A DNA stretch of 64,000 nucleotides from Desulfolutivibrio sulfodismutans DSM 3696 (GTDB taxonomy: Bacteria; Desulfobacterota; Desulfovibrionia; Desulfovibrionales; Desulfovibrionaceae), in the NCBI RefSeq assembly GCF_013376455.1, contig NZ_CP045504.1:806001-870000 (forward strand), written 5' to 3'. Positions 1 through 9,247 of the stretch are shown here, piece after piece; within the stretch, counting starts at the first letter, position 1; every line of letters starts with the position of its first letter. The position numbers and the translations under genes were made by a program. The notes under the pieces are model-generated. The model saw only the letters and a list, made by a program, of their open reading frames with translations. It did not search any database and was not told where the DNA came from.

Positions 1-722
1 CCGGACTGCCCATCGTGCCCCTGGTGCTCTCCGCCCTGGGGGCTCTGGCCGCCTGCGACCTAGATTTCCCCGTGGACGAAGGCGCCCGCGTGGACCGGGG
101 AACGGTGGTCTGCCGCCTGACGGGACCGGCCGTGGCCGTGCTTAAATCCGAACGGGTCATGCTCAACTTCATAAGCCACCTCTCGGGCATCGCCAACCTG
201 ACCGCACGCTACGTCGCGGCCCTGTCCGGCACGAACACCCGCCTTCTGGACACCCGCAAGACCCTTCCCGGGCTCAGGTATCCTGAAAAATACGCCGTCA
301 CCGTGGGCGGCGGCGTCAACCACCGCACAAACCTGGCCGACATGCTCATGCTCAAAGACAACCACATCGACCGGGCCGGGGGCATCCCCCAGGCCATGGC
401 CGCCTTGCGTAAAGCATACGAAAACAGTATGGAAATAATGCCGCCGGTTGAGATCGAGTGTCGCAGCCTGGAGGAAGTGGTCCAGGCCGTGGCTGAAAAT
501 CCCGCCCGGATCATGTTCGACAACATGGACCCGCCCACCATGCGCCGGGCCAGGGCCCTGGTTCCGCAGGGCATCGAGACCGAGGCCAGCGGCGGCGTGG
601 ACCTGGATTCCATCGCGGCCGTGGCCGCATCGGGCACGGACTTCGTGTCCGTGGGCCGCATCACCCACTCCGCGCCCGCAGCGGATTTCAGCATGCAACT
701 CGAGAGCATCCCCAGAGCATGA
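1..722 (+). CDS. nadC: Quinolinate phosphoribosyltransferase (5' end missing)
   Basis: NadC converts quinolinate and PRPP to nicotinate mononucleotide, the third step of de novo NAD synthesis in the cytosol. The reading frame is open from the window edge, so the N-terminal part is cut off. The remaining protein shows the family signatures TRKTLPGLR (substrate-binding Arg/Lys), VTVGGGVNHR, LMLKDNHI (active-site Lys/His) and the C-terminal ASGGV and SVGRITHSAP phosphate-binding turns. The stop codon overlaps the nadA start in an ATGA, so translation of the two is probably coupled. The three nad genes form one tightly packed operon. Confidence 0.97.
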   Translation, partial: GLPIVPLVLSALGALAACDLDFPVDEGARVDRGTVVCRLTGPAVAVLKSERVMLNFISHLSGIANLTARYVAALSGTNTRLLDTRKTLPGLRYPEKYAVTVGGGVNHRTNLADMLMLKDNHIDRAGGIPQAMAALRKAYENSMEIMPPVEIECRSLEEVVQAVAENPARIMFDNMDPPTMRRARALVPQGIETEASGGVDLDSIAAVAASGTDFVSVGRITHSAPAADFSMQLESIPRA

Positions 723-1765
723 ACACCACCATCTCCTCCGTCATCGACCGGCACCGTCGCCGCCTGGGCGACCGGCTGGCCATCCTGGCCCACCACTACC
801 AGCACGACGACATCGTCCGCCACGCCGACCATGTCGGCGACTCGCTGGAGCTGTCGCGCAAGATCGCCGACCTCACCGCCGAATACATCGTGTTCTGCGG
901 GGTGTTTTTCATGGCCGAAACCGCCGCCATCCTGGCCGCGCCGGGACAAAAGGTGCTCATCCCCGACGCCAAAGCCGCCTGCGTCATGTCCGACATGGCC
1001 CCGCACGAACTGGTGGCGGTCATCAGCCGGAATCTGCGCTCCACGGGCCGCACGGTGGTTCCCCTGACCTATGTCAATTCCTCGGCCCGGGTCAAAGCCG
1101 TGTGCGGCCGCCTGGGCGGCTCGGTATGCACCTCGGCCAACGCCGACACCATGCTCGCCTGGGCGCTTGGCCAGGGGGACGGCGTGCTCTTTCTGCCCGA
1201 CCGCATGCTTGGGGCCAACACCTGCGACCGGTTGGGCATCCCTCCGGAAAAACGGCACATCCTTGACATCCGCCGCCACGGGGCGTTGATTGACCACCAG
1301 GCCGCTGCGGCGGCCGACGTGCTCCTGTGGCCCGGGCGGTGCGTCATTCACGACAAATTCACCGCTGAGCGCATCCGGGCCGTGCGGCTGGAGCACCCCG
1401 GGGCCTTGGTGGCCGTGCATCCCGAATGCCCGCCCGAGACCGTGGCTGCGGCCGATGCCGCCGGAAGCACGTCGTTTCTGATCCGGTATGTGGAAAACGC
1501 GCCGAAAGGGGCCACGATCTTTATCGGCACGGAAGAGAACCTGGTTTTGCGGCTGGCTCAACGGCACGCCGGGGAAAAGACCATCCTGCCGCTTCGGACC
1601 AGCCGGTGTTCGAACATGGCCAAAATCACAGAGGAAAAACTCGCGGCGCAACTGGCCGACATCGAATCGCAACAGCCGGTGGCCGTTCCAGACGAGGTTC
1701 GCGAACCGGCCAAAACGGCTGTGACCCGCATGCTCGACGTCTGCGCCAAACGGATGAACCCATGA
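719..1765 (+). CDS. nadA: Quinolinate synthase A
   Basis: NadA condenses iminoaspartate (made by NadB) with dihydroxyacetone phosphate to form quinolinate, using an oxygen-sensitive [4Fe-4S] cluster. The 348-residue length is normal for the family. The N-terminal AHHYQHDDI segment and the AACVMSDMA motif (Cys88) are typical. Cys297 in RTSRCSNMAK is another likely cluster ligand, and the third ligand is one of the central cysteines (I cannot say which). It overlaps nadC upstream and nadB downstream by ATGA junctions, so all three steps are made from one message. Confidence 0.97.
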   Translation: MNTTISSVIDRHRRRLGDRLAILAHHYQHDDIVRHADHVGDSLELSRKIADLTAEYIVFCGVFFMAETAAILAAPGQKVLIPDAKAACVMSDMAPHELVAVISRNLRSTGRTVVPLTYVNSSARVKAVCGRLGGSVCTSANADTMLAWALGQGDGVLFLPDRMLGANTCDRLGIPPEKRHILDIRRHGALIDHQAAAAADVLLWPGRCVIHDKFTAERIRAVRLEHPGALVAVHPECPPETVAAADAAGSTSFLIRYVENAPKGATIFIGTEENLVLRLAQRHAGEKTILPLRTSRCSNMAKITEEKLAAQLADIESQQPVAVPDEVREPAKTAVTRMLDVCAKRMNP

Positions 1766-3345
1766 GTTATTACCGTATCCGCACCCAGGCCCTGGTGGTG
1801 GGCTCCGGACTGGCCGGCTGCACGGCCGCCCTGACCCTGGCCGACAGCGGCCTGGACGTTCTGCTTTTGACCTCGGGCGAAACGCTCGACGACGGCAACA
1901 GCGCCCTGGCCCAGGGTGGCATCGTCTACCAGGGACAGGACGACCCGCCCAAACTCCTGGAGCGCGACATCCTGACCTGCGGATGGAGGCACAATTCCCA
2001 GCGCGCCGTCACCTTCCTGGCCCGAAAAGGCCCCCTGGTGGTCAAGGAAATGCTCATTGACCGCCTGCACATCCCGTTTAACCGCAAATCGACCAACAAC
2101 GGCTTCCACCTGACCAAGGAAGGCGGCCACAGCGTGGCCCGCATCCTCCACACGGCCGACCAGACCGGCAAGACCATCATGGACGGGATGATCGAGGCCG
2201 TCGCCGCCAACCCCAAAATCACCGTGCTCACCCGGCGCACGGCCGTGGACCTTTTGACCACCCAGCACCACGCCGGGCTTCTGGAATACAAATACCAGTT
2301 GGTGAACCAGTGCCTGGGAGCCTACGTCTACGACGAGACGGCGGGCGTGGTGGAGACCATCCTGGCCGATTTCACGGTGCTGGCCACGGGCGGCGTGGGG
2401 CGTGTCTTTTTGCACACCACCAATTCCCGGGCCTGCATCGGCTCGGCCCTGGCCATGGCCTACCGGGCCGGGGTGCGGACCATGAACCTGGAATACATCC
2501 AGTTCCACCCCACCACCCTCATGCACCGGGCCGATCGGCGCTTTCTCATCACCGAGGCCCTGCGCGGCGAGGGGGCCAAACTGGTCAACGCCCAGGGCGA
2601 GGCGTTCATGAAGCGCTACGACCCCCGGGCGGACCTGGCCCCGCGCGATATCGTCACCCGGGCCATTCTCGAGGAGATGCTGCGCACGGACGAGGACCGC
2701 GTCTATCTGGACGCGGCCCATCACGTCAAAAACCTGCGCGAATACTTTCCCACCATCTACGAGAAGTGCAAATCCATCGGCATCGACATCACCACCCAGC
2801 CCATTCCCGTGGTTCCGGCAGCGCACTACTTCTGCGGCGGCATTCTCACCGACGTGCATGGCCGCACCAGCATGGAGCGGCTCTACGCCGCCGGGGAATG
2901 CGCCTGCACGGGCCTGCACGGAGCCAACCGCATGGCCAGCACCTCGCTTCTGGAATGCCTGTTGTGGGGGTACAGCGTGGGGCATGACATCGGCCACCGC
3001 TGCGCCAAGAACATGGCCATTAGCCGCAAGCTGGCCGACTGCATCCCGGACTGGGTGGGCGCGGGCCAGAACAAAAACGAGGATCCGGCCCTGATTTCCC
3101 AGGACTGGACCACCATCCGCAACACCATGTGGAACTACGTGGGCATCAACCGTTCCGCATCCCGGCTCATGCGGGCCTTCGAGGACTTGCGGGATTTAAA
3201 CAAGCATCTGCACGACTTCTACCGCGAAACCCCCCTGAGCAAGCCCATCATCGACCTCTTCCACGGCTGCCAGGCGGCCTACCTCATCACCCTGGCGGCC
3301 ATGCGCAACAAGAAGTCCCTGGGCTGCCACTACCGGGTGGACTGA
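1762..3345 (+). CDS. nadB: L-aspartate oxidase
   Basis: NadB is the FAD enzyme that oxidises L-aspartate to iminoaspartate for NadA. The start at 1762 overlaps the nadA stop (ATGA) and gives a 527-residue protein. An FAD dinucleotide-binding motif VVGSGLAG lies at residues 12-19. Succinate dehydrogenase/fumarate reductase-like motifs follow: QFHPTT, a TEALRGEGAKL segment and GLHGANRMASTSLLE near the second FAD contact. In strict anaerobes the electron acceptor is thought to be fumarate or quinone rather than oxygen (established for the family, not visible here). It is the last gene of the operon, followed by a terminator hairpin. Confidence 0.96.
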   Translation: MSYYRIRTQALVVGSGLAGCTAALTLADSGLDVLLLTSGETLDDGNSALAQGGIVYQGQDDPPKLLERDILTCGWRHNSQRAVTFLARKGPLVVKEMLIDRLHIPFNRKSTNNGFHLTKEGGHSVARILHTADQTGKTIMDGMIEAVAANPKITVLTRRTAVDLLTTQHHAGLLEYKYQLVNQCLGAYVYDETAGVVETILADFTVLATGGVGRVFLHTTNSRACIGSALAMAYRAGVRTMNLEYIQFHPTTLMHRADRRFLITEALRGEGAKLVNAQGEAFMKRYDPRADLAPRDIVTRAILEEMLRTDEDRVYLDAAHHVKNLREYFPTIYEKCKSIGIDITTQPIPVVPAAHYFCGGILTDVHGRTSMERLYAAGECACTGLHGANRMASTSLLECLLWGYSVGHDIGHRCAKNMAISRKLADCIPDWVGAGQNKNEDPALISQDWTTIRNTMWNYVGINRSASRLMRAFEDLRDLNKHLHDFYRETPLSKPIIDLFHGCQAAYLITLAAMRNKKSLGCHYRVD

Positions 3346-3396
3346 TCGCCAACCGGGCGCAACGCCTGAAAAATCCTCCCACCCACGCATAAAAAA

Positions 3397-3418
3397 CGGC
3401 CACCGGAAACGGTGGCCG
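3397..3418. terminator. Bidirectional intrinsic terminator between nadB and the TPR gene
   Basis: There is a perfect 9-bp inverted repeat (cggccaccg / cggtggccg) with a GAAA loop. Six A's precede it, giving a U tract for leftward transcripts, and a T-rich stretch follows it for rightward transcripts. It lies between two convergent operons. Confidence 0.85.
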
Positions 3419-3464
3419 CATCATTTTCGCGCCGCGCCCTGTGGGGCCGCAGGGTCCGCCCGCT

Positions 3465-4115
3465 TCAATCCAGGGGGGTCTTGACCTCGGGATCCAGGCT
3501 CTTGGCCTGGGCAAAGTCCTCTCTGGCCTTGGACTCCTCACCCATCGCAGACCAGACCCGGCCCCGGTTGTTCACGAATTCCGCATCAGCGGGCACAAGC
3601 CTCACGGCCATGTTGTAGTTGGCCAGGGCGCTTTCCAGGTTGCCCTTGGCGAACCATGCCGAGCCCCGGTTGTTGTAGGCTGCGGCGTCAGCGGCGTCGA
3701 GATCGATGGCCCGGGTGTAGTCGGCGATGGCCTCGTCGTAGCGCCCCATGCCGAAAAGCAGATTGCCGCGATTGAAACGGATCACGGCCTGATCCGGCGC
3801 CAGGGCCAGGGCCTTGTCATAATCCTTGAGGGCGTCGGTAAACTTCCCCATGGCGGCCAGGGCCTTGCCACGGGCGGCAAAGAGCAGCCCCCTGGACACG
3901 GCGCCAAACCCGGCGTCCTCCACGGCCCGGGCATAGCCTGCCACCGCCTGGTCCAGATCGCCCTGCTCTTCGGCGGCCATGGCCTGTTTGGCGTCGTCAA
4001 ACCCGGACGCGCGGCCGTTTGCCGCCCACAAGACGACAAGGGCCACGGCCGCGAGCGCGCCCAGGCGGCATCCCCGCACCAGGCTGACCGGGATCTCGCG
4101 CCACGCTTCGGTCAT
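3465..4115 (-). CDS. TPR-repeat protein with N-terminal membrane anchor
   Basis: The 216-residue protein has a hydrophobic segment at about residues 15-35 (signal anchor or uncleaved signal peptide). About five tetratricopeptide repeats of the form A-x-x-x-x-N-R-G-x-x-x-x-x-G-x-x-x-x-A follow, for example YNNRGSAWFAKGNLESALAN. Such repeats form a protein-binding solenoid, here expected on the periplasmic face. The start overlaps the end of the upstream PilZ gene by 4 nt, so the two are co-translated and may act in one c-di-GMP-responsive pathway (inference). The partner protein is unknown. Confidence 0.8.
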   Translation of the reverse strand: MTEAWREIPVSLVRGCRLGALAAVALVVLWAANGRASGFDDAKQAMAAEEQGDLDQAVAGYARAVEDAGFGAVSRGLLFAARGKALAAMGKFTDALKDYDKALALAPDQAVIRFNRGNLLFGMGRYDEAIADYTRAIDLDAADAAAYNNRGSAWFAKGNLESALANYNMAVRLVPADAEFVNNRGRVWSAMGEESKAREDFAQAKSLDPEVKTPLD

Positions 4116-4483
4116 TCCGGATCATCCTTTTTAGTGAAGGCCGGTATTTCAAGTTCCTGGTCGATGCGGTCGGCATCGTCTGCGGAATAGCGGACGATGT
4201 TGCGCAGATGGTAGAAGGCGGTTTCGTCCATACTCTCAAAATCGATGGCCGTTCCGGCCTCCACGCTGCGCACGATGCGCGCGGCGATGCGGAAACGGAT
4301 CTCCTTGGTCAAGACAAACAGCACGACGCAATCGGCCCCTGGCGTCAACTTGGGGTCGAAGCTTAACAGCACGCCCTTCATGCTGATGTTTTGGGTATGC
4401 ACGAGGATTTTTTCATCGCCAAGGATCACGTAGGCCTCAAACTCCGCCTCAACCCTGCTGCGGCGTCGCTTGTTATCGTCCAT
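4112..4483 (-). CDS. PilZ domain c-di-GMP receptor
   Basis: This 123-residue protein consists of one PilZ domain. The two ligand-binding signatures are visible: RxxxR at residues 6-10 (RRRSR) and the N-x-S-x-x-G loop (NISMKG). Stand-alone PilZ proteins bind cyclic di-GMP and pass the signal to a partner, often a motility or surface-attachment machine. It is the first gene of a two-gene leftward operon with the TPR protein. Confidence 0.9.
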   Translation of the reverse strand: MDDNKRRRSRVEAEFEAYVILGDEKILVHTQNISMKGVLLSFDPKLTPGADCVVLFVLTKEIRFRIAARIVRSVEAGTAIDFESMDETAFYHLRNIVRYSADDADRIDQELEIPAFTKKDDPE

Positions 4484-4911
4484 GGGATCTCCTCACGGGA
4501 TGGGCAACGTGGTGGTCCCGGCGGCCTTTGCGCGGCGGGACACCGCACGGATGCCGGTTCGCGCCGCACATGGGCCGACGGACATGCCGACAATTCCGAC
4601 TCAAAAACCAAACAAACGCGAAGCCCGGCCGGTTGTCAACCGCAGGGGCCCTGGGGAAGAAAAAATAGTGCGGACGACTCCGTGACCAGCGCCAGGACAG
4701 ACGTGCCTTCATGTATATAACCTGATAAATACATTGATGTTTTCAGAAAAGATACTGGAATAGCCCCCGCTTGCCGTGTTGACTTCGAAGATCATCCCCT
4801 CTAGCATTTCAATGGAACCAGACATGTCCCCATGTATTCGGGAAGGATACCTTTCCGGGGCCATTGCAAGGCCACCGGCCCACACCTTGCCTATCTTATC
4901 CGGAGGAGATC
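4484..4911. other. Intergenic region with divergent promoters expected
   Basis: These 428 bases lie between two divergent genes. The part at 4,700-4,830 is clearly AT-richer than its surroundings and should hold the promoter of the DUF2092 gene. I see no reading frame with a convincing start, no clear repeat and no RNA gene. Confidence 0.5.
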
Positions 4912-5706
4912 ATGCGCATCTTTTTTCGAACCTGCCTCTCGCTTTCCGCAGTCTTCATGGTCCTTGCCCTGTCTCTCCCCGCCCAGTCCGCCCGGAAGGC
5001 TCCCGCTGCAAAGGTGGTCGATCCCAAAGCCCTGGCCATCTATGAGCAAGCCTGCTCGTATATGGCCGGACTCAAAGGATACGCCTTCAAGGCCGATATC
5101 CTCGTGGACCTCGTCTATGATGGGACGGCAAAGATACAGATGGCTCGGACCATGGACGTCACAGTGCAACGCCCCAACGCCTTCAAGATCGTGACCATCG
5201 GCGACGACGTCTCCGCCACCTCTGTTTACGATGGAAAGACCTTCACCCTGGCCTTAGACGACAGGAGCCTCTACAATCAACTGCCTGCCTCGTTGGACAA
5301 CGACGCACTGGTCGATCTTTTGAGCGAAAAATACAGCCTCGACTCACCCCTGGGCGACATGCTTCGCAACGAGACCTGCGCCAAGGTGGACTATCTTTCC
5401 CTCACCTCTCTCGGCATGGGCTTTGTCGGACAGACACGCTGCCACCATCTGTTCTTCCAGGGAACCGATATGGATTGGCAGTTGTGGATTGAAGAGGGTC
5501 AAAAGCCCCTTTTACGCAAAATGGTCATCACCGAGAAATTCATGCCGCTGGCCCCCCAGTTTTCAGCCGTTTTGAGGGACTGGCAGTTTGCGGACTACGC
5601 CGCCTCGGTCTTTGCCTTCACGCCAGCGCCGCATTTCACCCGTGACGAAAACATGTTCATGCACCTGAAGCTGGAAAGGCAAGGGGGCGGACATGCCGTC
5701 AAGTAA
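4912..5706 (+). CDS. DUF2092-like periplasmic protein
   Basis: The start is chosen for the ribosome binding site ggagga 5 nt upstream, giving 264 residues. A signal peptide covers about residues 1-25 (cleavage after AQSA). The body resembles DUF2092 (predicted periplasmic, LolA/LolB-like half-barrel): an early '[17 protein letters not shown]' segment, a [10 protein letters not shown] strand pair, two cysteines, and a final 'W(Q)[14 protein letters not shown]' strand. The family has no proven reaction; a lipid- or hydrophobic-ligand-binding role is only suggested by the fold. Its last 14 bases overlap the next gene, so they are translationally coupled. Confidence 0.75.
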   Translation: MRIFFRTCLSLSAVFMVLALSLPAQSARKAPAAKVVDPKALAIYEQACSYMAGLKGYAFKADILVDLVYDGTAKIQMARTMDVTVQRPNAFKIVTIGDDVSATSVYDGKTFTLALDDRSLYNQLPASLDNDALVDLLSEKYSLDSPLGDMLRNETCAKVDYLSLTSLGMGFVGQTRCHHLFFQGTDMDWQLWIEEGQKPLLRKMVITEKFMPLAPQFSAVLRDWQFADYAASVFAFTPAPHFTRDENMFMHLKLERQGGGHAVK

Positions 5707-6421
5707 TCCGTCACGTACACGACGCCTGGGATTTCTTGGCCTTGCCGCATTGCTTGCCCTGGCCCTGGTCCTGAGCGGCGACTGGCTCACCCCCTTGCTC
5801 GCCGATGCGCGCGGCGGCGGCCGCGGCGGCGGAGGCGGAGGTGGTCGCGGCGGCGGTTTCCAGGCCCCGCGCGGCAACGTCGGACGGCCCGGCGGCCCTG
5901 GCGGCCCCGGAAACGTCGGACGGCCCGGCGGCCCCGGCGGTCCCGGCAATATCGGACGGCCCGGCGGTCCTGGCGGCCCCGGAAACGTCGGACGGCCCGG
6001 CGGCCCTGGCGTCCCCGGCGGTCCCGGCAATATCGGACGGCCCGGCGGTCCTGGCGGCCCCGGAAACGTCGGACGGCCCGGCGGCCCTGGCGTCCCCGGC
6101 GGTCCCCCGCCCCGAGGCCAGGTCGCCCGCCCGCCCGCTCCCGGGTATCGCCCACCGGCGCCAGGGCGCCCCTATCCGGCGCCTGTGCCGGTTCCGGTGC
6201 CCGTGCCGGTTCCGCCACCCTACTACGGGGGGTATTACGGCCCGTCGTCCGGCAGCGTCGCCGCCGGAATCGCCATCGGGGCTATGCTGACGGTCCTGCC
6301 GGCAACGGCCATCGCCATCTCCAACTCGGCGAATCAGACCATCTACCGGGACGGCGGCCAGTGCTTCCTGGAAACCTATGATGGCGGCGCAAAGGTCTAC
6401 AAGGCCATTCCCTGCCCCTAA
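5693..6421 (+). CDS. Exported collagen-like Gly/Pro-repeat protein
   Basis: This 242-residue protein starts with a twin-arginine-like [10 protein letters not shown] stretch and a hydrophobic signal segment (about residues 10-37). A poly-Gly/Arg stretch follows (about 39-58), then six tandem units of N-[VI]-G-R-P-G-G-P-G-x-P-G (about 61-141) in collagen-type Gly-X-Y register. After a Pro/Val linker comes a C-terminal domain with a small hydrophobic Gly/Ala helix and a final [23 protein letters not shown]-type motif (two Cys). That C-terminal motif recurs in exported partners of DUF2092 proteins (from memory). It is translationally coupled to the DUF2092 gene. The repeat number is likely to vary between strains. 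Function is unknown. Confidence 0.75.
   Translation: MPSSNPSRTRRLGFLGLAALLALALVLSGDWLTPLLADARGGGRGGGGGGGRGGGFQAPRGNVGRPGGPGGPGNVGRPGGPGGPGNIGRPGGPGGPGNVGRPGGPGVPGGPGNIGRPGGPGGPGNVGRPGGPGVPGGPPPRGQVARPPAPGYRPPAPGRPYPAPVPVPVPVPVPPPYYGGYYGPSSGSVAAGIAIGAMLTVLPATAIAISNSANQTIYRDGGQCFLETYDGGAKVYKAIPCP
5872..6108 (+). repeat. Tandem 36-45 bp repeats encoding Gly-X-Y units
   Basis: Six near-identical units each encode [10 protein letters not shown]. Four are 36 bp and two are longer because they carry an extra V-P-G. Alternate units (NVG versus NIG) repeat in the same order, which points to expansion by slippage or unequal exchange. Confidence 0.9.
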
Positions 6422-6582
6422 TTCGCCGCCAAGCGCACAAACGCCCTCCGGCGGCACGGATTTTCCCCGTGCCGCCGGACAGAGCGGTCATCCCGCAAAC
6501 ACCACGAACCCGGACATGACGGGCCAAGCGCGCCGGATGCGGCGCACGCCCTCCCCTCACGCCAGGAAAGATGAAATGCCGA

Positions 6583-8853
6583 CTAATCGTCCTCGTTTTC
6601 AGGAAGGATCATGACCACCACGTCGTCGATCTCGGAGAGCTTGCGCAAGGTCCGTTGATCCTTGGCCCCGCCCGACAGAAACATGGTGCCGCTGAAGCGT
6701 TGCGTGAAGTTTTCCTGCAACTCCTCGGGACGGACATACCGCAGTTTGCCCGCCGAAATCATGAGCATGTTGCCCTGGCCCTTGGGATTGGGCACCAGGA
6801 TGCACTTGCGCCCCTTGATACGGCCTCCCCGGATGAGCCCCCGGACGGCCTGCAGGAGTTGCTCCTCGTCCACGGGCTTGGGCAGGACGACATCGCCCCC
6901 GGCCTGGCTCCGATAGGGATAGGCGGACAGCACCACCACGGGGATGTTTTCGGTGGCCGGATTCTCCCGAAGGCGGCGTATGGCCTCGCTGCCTTCCATG
7001 CCCGGCATCATCAGATCCATGACGATGCACCGGGGCAGCATTTCCTCGGCCGCCGCAAGCGCCGACTGGCCATCCCCGACGGTGACAATGCGAAATCCGT
7101 CATCCCGAAAAAGCTGTTCCAGATAGTCGCGGATACCCGGACTGTCATCCACGGCGAGAATGAGCGGATCGGCTTCGTCGCCGCCGTCCGAGGGCACCCC
7201 CGTGAGAATTGCCCCATACCCGCTGCGTGACGGCTGTGCGGCAGGCAGGCGGAACTTGAACGCGCTGCCCTGGCCTGGTTCGGATTCGACCCAGATGCGG
7301 CCGCCGTAATGCTGGATGATTTCCTTGCAGATGGCCAGCCCAAGCCCTGTCCCCTCGGAATTCCCTTCGGCGCTGCACCGCTCAACTTGCTGGAATTTAT
7401 CGAAAACCTTATGCAGCGACTGGGGTGGGATGCCCCTTCCGGTATCTGCGACCTGAATCTCGACGAATGCGTCGTCGATGCTGGCCGCCGACACCGTGAC
7501 CGAGCCCGCGTCGGTGAATTTGGCGGCGTTGGACAGCAGGTTGACCATGACCTGGAGCATGCGGTCCATGTCTACGAAGACCTGCGGCAGCCCCTCGGCC
7601 ACATGGGTTCGCAGCTCCACCCCGGGTTTGGCTTCAAACTGCCCGCGCACGGCATGGCAGGCATGGAGCACGAAATCGGTCACCGGGATAAGCTTGTCGC
7701 GCCACTCGACCCTTCCGGCCTCGATCTTGGTCAAATCCAAAAAGTCGTTGATCAACCGCGTCATGCGCTCCCCTTCCTGGGTCATGACCTCCAGGTTGCG
7801 GGAAATGCGCTGGCTGAACTTCAAAAGCGAAGGGCTGTCGCCGACAAGAGGGGCGAAGCGTTCGGTAAAGATGCGGCCGGTGATCTTGGCAAACCCCAGA
7901 AGCGAGGTCAGCGGGGTACGGAGTTCGTGGGAAACGGAGCTCAAAAACGCCGACTTCATTTCGTCGAGGTGTCGCAGTTGTTGATTGGAATATTCAAGTT
8001 CCTCGTTTTTGCGGACCAGTTGGCGGGTGCGCTTGCGGACCATGAACTCCAGTTGCGCGTACCGCTTGACCAGGGTGGCCACGAGATCGGTCTGGGTGAT
8101 GAGACCCAAAAGTCGGCCAGAATCGTCGGTGACGGCCTGGTGTCTGACGCCGAGGCTCTCCATCCTGGCCACGGCCTCGAAGGCGTAATCGCCCGGGCTG
8201 ACAGAGGAGACCGGTGCGCTCATGACCTCCCGGACAACCCGTGTCCCGGCCGAATGGTCGAAGGAGACCAGCCGGGTCAGGTCGCGCTCGGTCAGGATGC
8301 CGAGAGGCCTGTCCCCTTCGACCACGAGCACGCAGCTGAGGCCGCGCTGCCCCATGATCCGAAGGGCCTCACGGACGGTCTGATCCGGCCCCACGGTCAG
8401 GACATCGCGGGTCATGACCTCGCCCACGGTCTTCATTTCGGACAGGTATTCCTCGCCCAGGCGGCGCATGAGGTCGGAAAAGGTCTTGACCCCCACGGCC
8501 CGGCCCTGCTCGTCCACAACCACCAGATGGCGGATGTTTTTCCCGCACATCAGGGAATAAGCCGCAAACATATCCTCATTTTCAGAGATGGTGACCACGG
8601 CCGCGCTCATGACATCGCGGACCTGATAGCCTGTGACGTCGCCACCGACCCGTTCCAGAAACCGGGCCAGATCGCGCTCGGTCAGGATGCCGACAGGCAT
8701 GCCGCCCCGGGTGACCAGAAGGCACGAGATATTGTTGCGCCGCATGATTTCGGCGGCATCGACGAGAGGGACGTCCTGTGAGGACGTAATGACGTGGGTC
8801 GGCACGATTCTTATGGTCTCTTCACTTCCCATGGTCCTCCCAGCGTAGAACAT
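6583..8853 (-). CDS. Cytosolic CBS-domain hybrid histidine kinase
   Basis: The protein has 756 residues and no membrane segment. Domain order: four CBS motifs as two Bateman pairs (about 15-265), a coiled coil (about 265-300), HisKA with the phospho-acceptor His309 in SSVSHELRTP, an HATPase domain with NLLSNAAKF, DTGRGIP and GTGLGLAI boxes (about 420-545), and a receiver domain beginning at ILAVDDSP with its Asp in IVMDLMMPGMEG (about 565-680). A further 80-residue tail of unknown fold follows. CBS pairs usually bind adenosine nucleotides, so this kinase may sense energy state (inference). An alternative start at 8832 follows gggagga but with only 3 nt spacing. No response-regulator gene is adjacent. 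Confidence 0.9.
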   Translation of the reverse strand: MFYAGRTMGSEETIRIVPTHVITSSQDVPLVDAAEIMRRNNISCLLVTRGGMPVGILTERDLARFLERVGGDVTGYQVRDVMSAAVVTISENEDMFAAYSLMCGKNIRHLVVVDEQGRAVGVKTFSDLMRRLGEEYLSEMKTVGEVMTRDVLTVGPDQTVREALRIMGQRGLSCVLVVEGDRPLGILTERDLTRLVSFDHSAGTRVVREVMSAPVSSVSPGDYAFEAVARMESLGVRHQAVTDDSGRLLGLITQTDLVATLVKRYAQLEFMVRKRTRQLVRKNEELEYSNQQLRHLDEMKSAFLSSVSHELRTPLTSLLGFAKITGRIFTERFAPLVGDSPSLLKFSQRISRNLEVMTQEGERMTRLINDFLDLTKIEAGRVEWRDKLIPVTDFVLHACHAVRGQFEAKPGVELRTHVAEGLPQVFVDMDRMLQVMVNLLSNAAKFTDAGSVTVSAASIDDAFVEIQVADTGRGIPPQSLHKVFDKFQQVERCSAEGNSEGTGLGLAICKEIIQHYGGRIWVESEPGQGSAFKFRLPAAQPSRSGYGAILTGVPSDGGDEADPLILAVDDSPGIRDYLEQLFRDDGFRIVTVGDGQSALAAAEEMLPRCIVMDLMMPGMEGSEAIRRLRENPATENIPVVVLSAYPYRSQAGGDVVLPKPVDEEQLLQAVRGLIRGGRIKGRKCILVPNPKGQGNMLMISAGKLRYVRPEELQENFTQRFSGTMFLSGGAKDQRTLRKLSEIDDVVVMILPENEDD

Positions 8854-9247
8854 TCTACACCCGGTCGGCGTGAGAAAATATGCCTGGGAAGCAGGCTCTC
8901 ACTCTCTACGCGCCTTTGTCGCCCAATTCAAGCCTCGCTTCTGGCCGACGGCAGGATTTCCCAAACGACTTCGGACGCCACGCTGCAGCTGAAGTGAAAA
9001 TCCCAATTATTTCATAGTATTGAGACAATTCATCAAGGTCATTCGCAGAGGTCTTTCACCCAATAGCGGTTGCCGCCCGTGCATTTCGCCTCTTCCAGAC
9101 CAATCGAAAAGGCCACGTATTCGCAGCAATATTTTCTCGACGATAAACCTGCCTTGGTGTAGACGTAATGCAGAACCCTCTTCGATGTATTTCAAATATG
9201 CACTTTCCCGTTTCGCCTGTACAATGCCATGATTTATATAGGAACTC
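8854..9247. other. Intergenic region between divergent kinases
   Basis: These 394 bases separate two divergently transcribed kinase genes. The right-hand half is AT-richer and ends in tataggaactc, a plausible ribosome binding site for the downstream gene. I see no supported small gene, RNA or repeat. Confidence 0.5.

Noticed and set aside
209-1672. Long open frame antisense to nadC/nadA (and a similar one antisense to nadB)
   Set aside because: High GC content produces long antisense frames. The sense strand holds clear nad genes with conserved motifs, and the antisense product resembles nothing.
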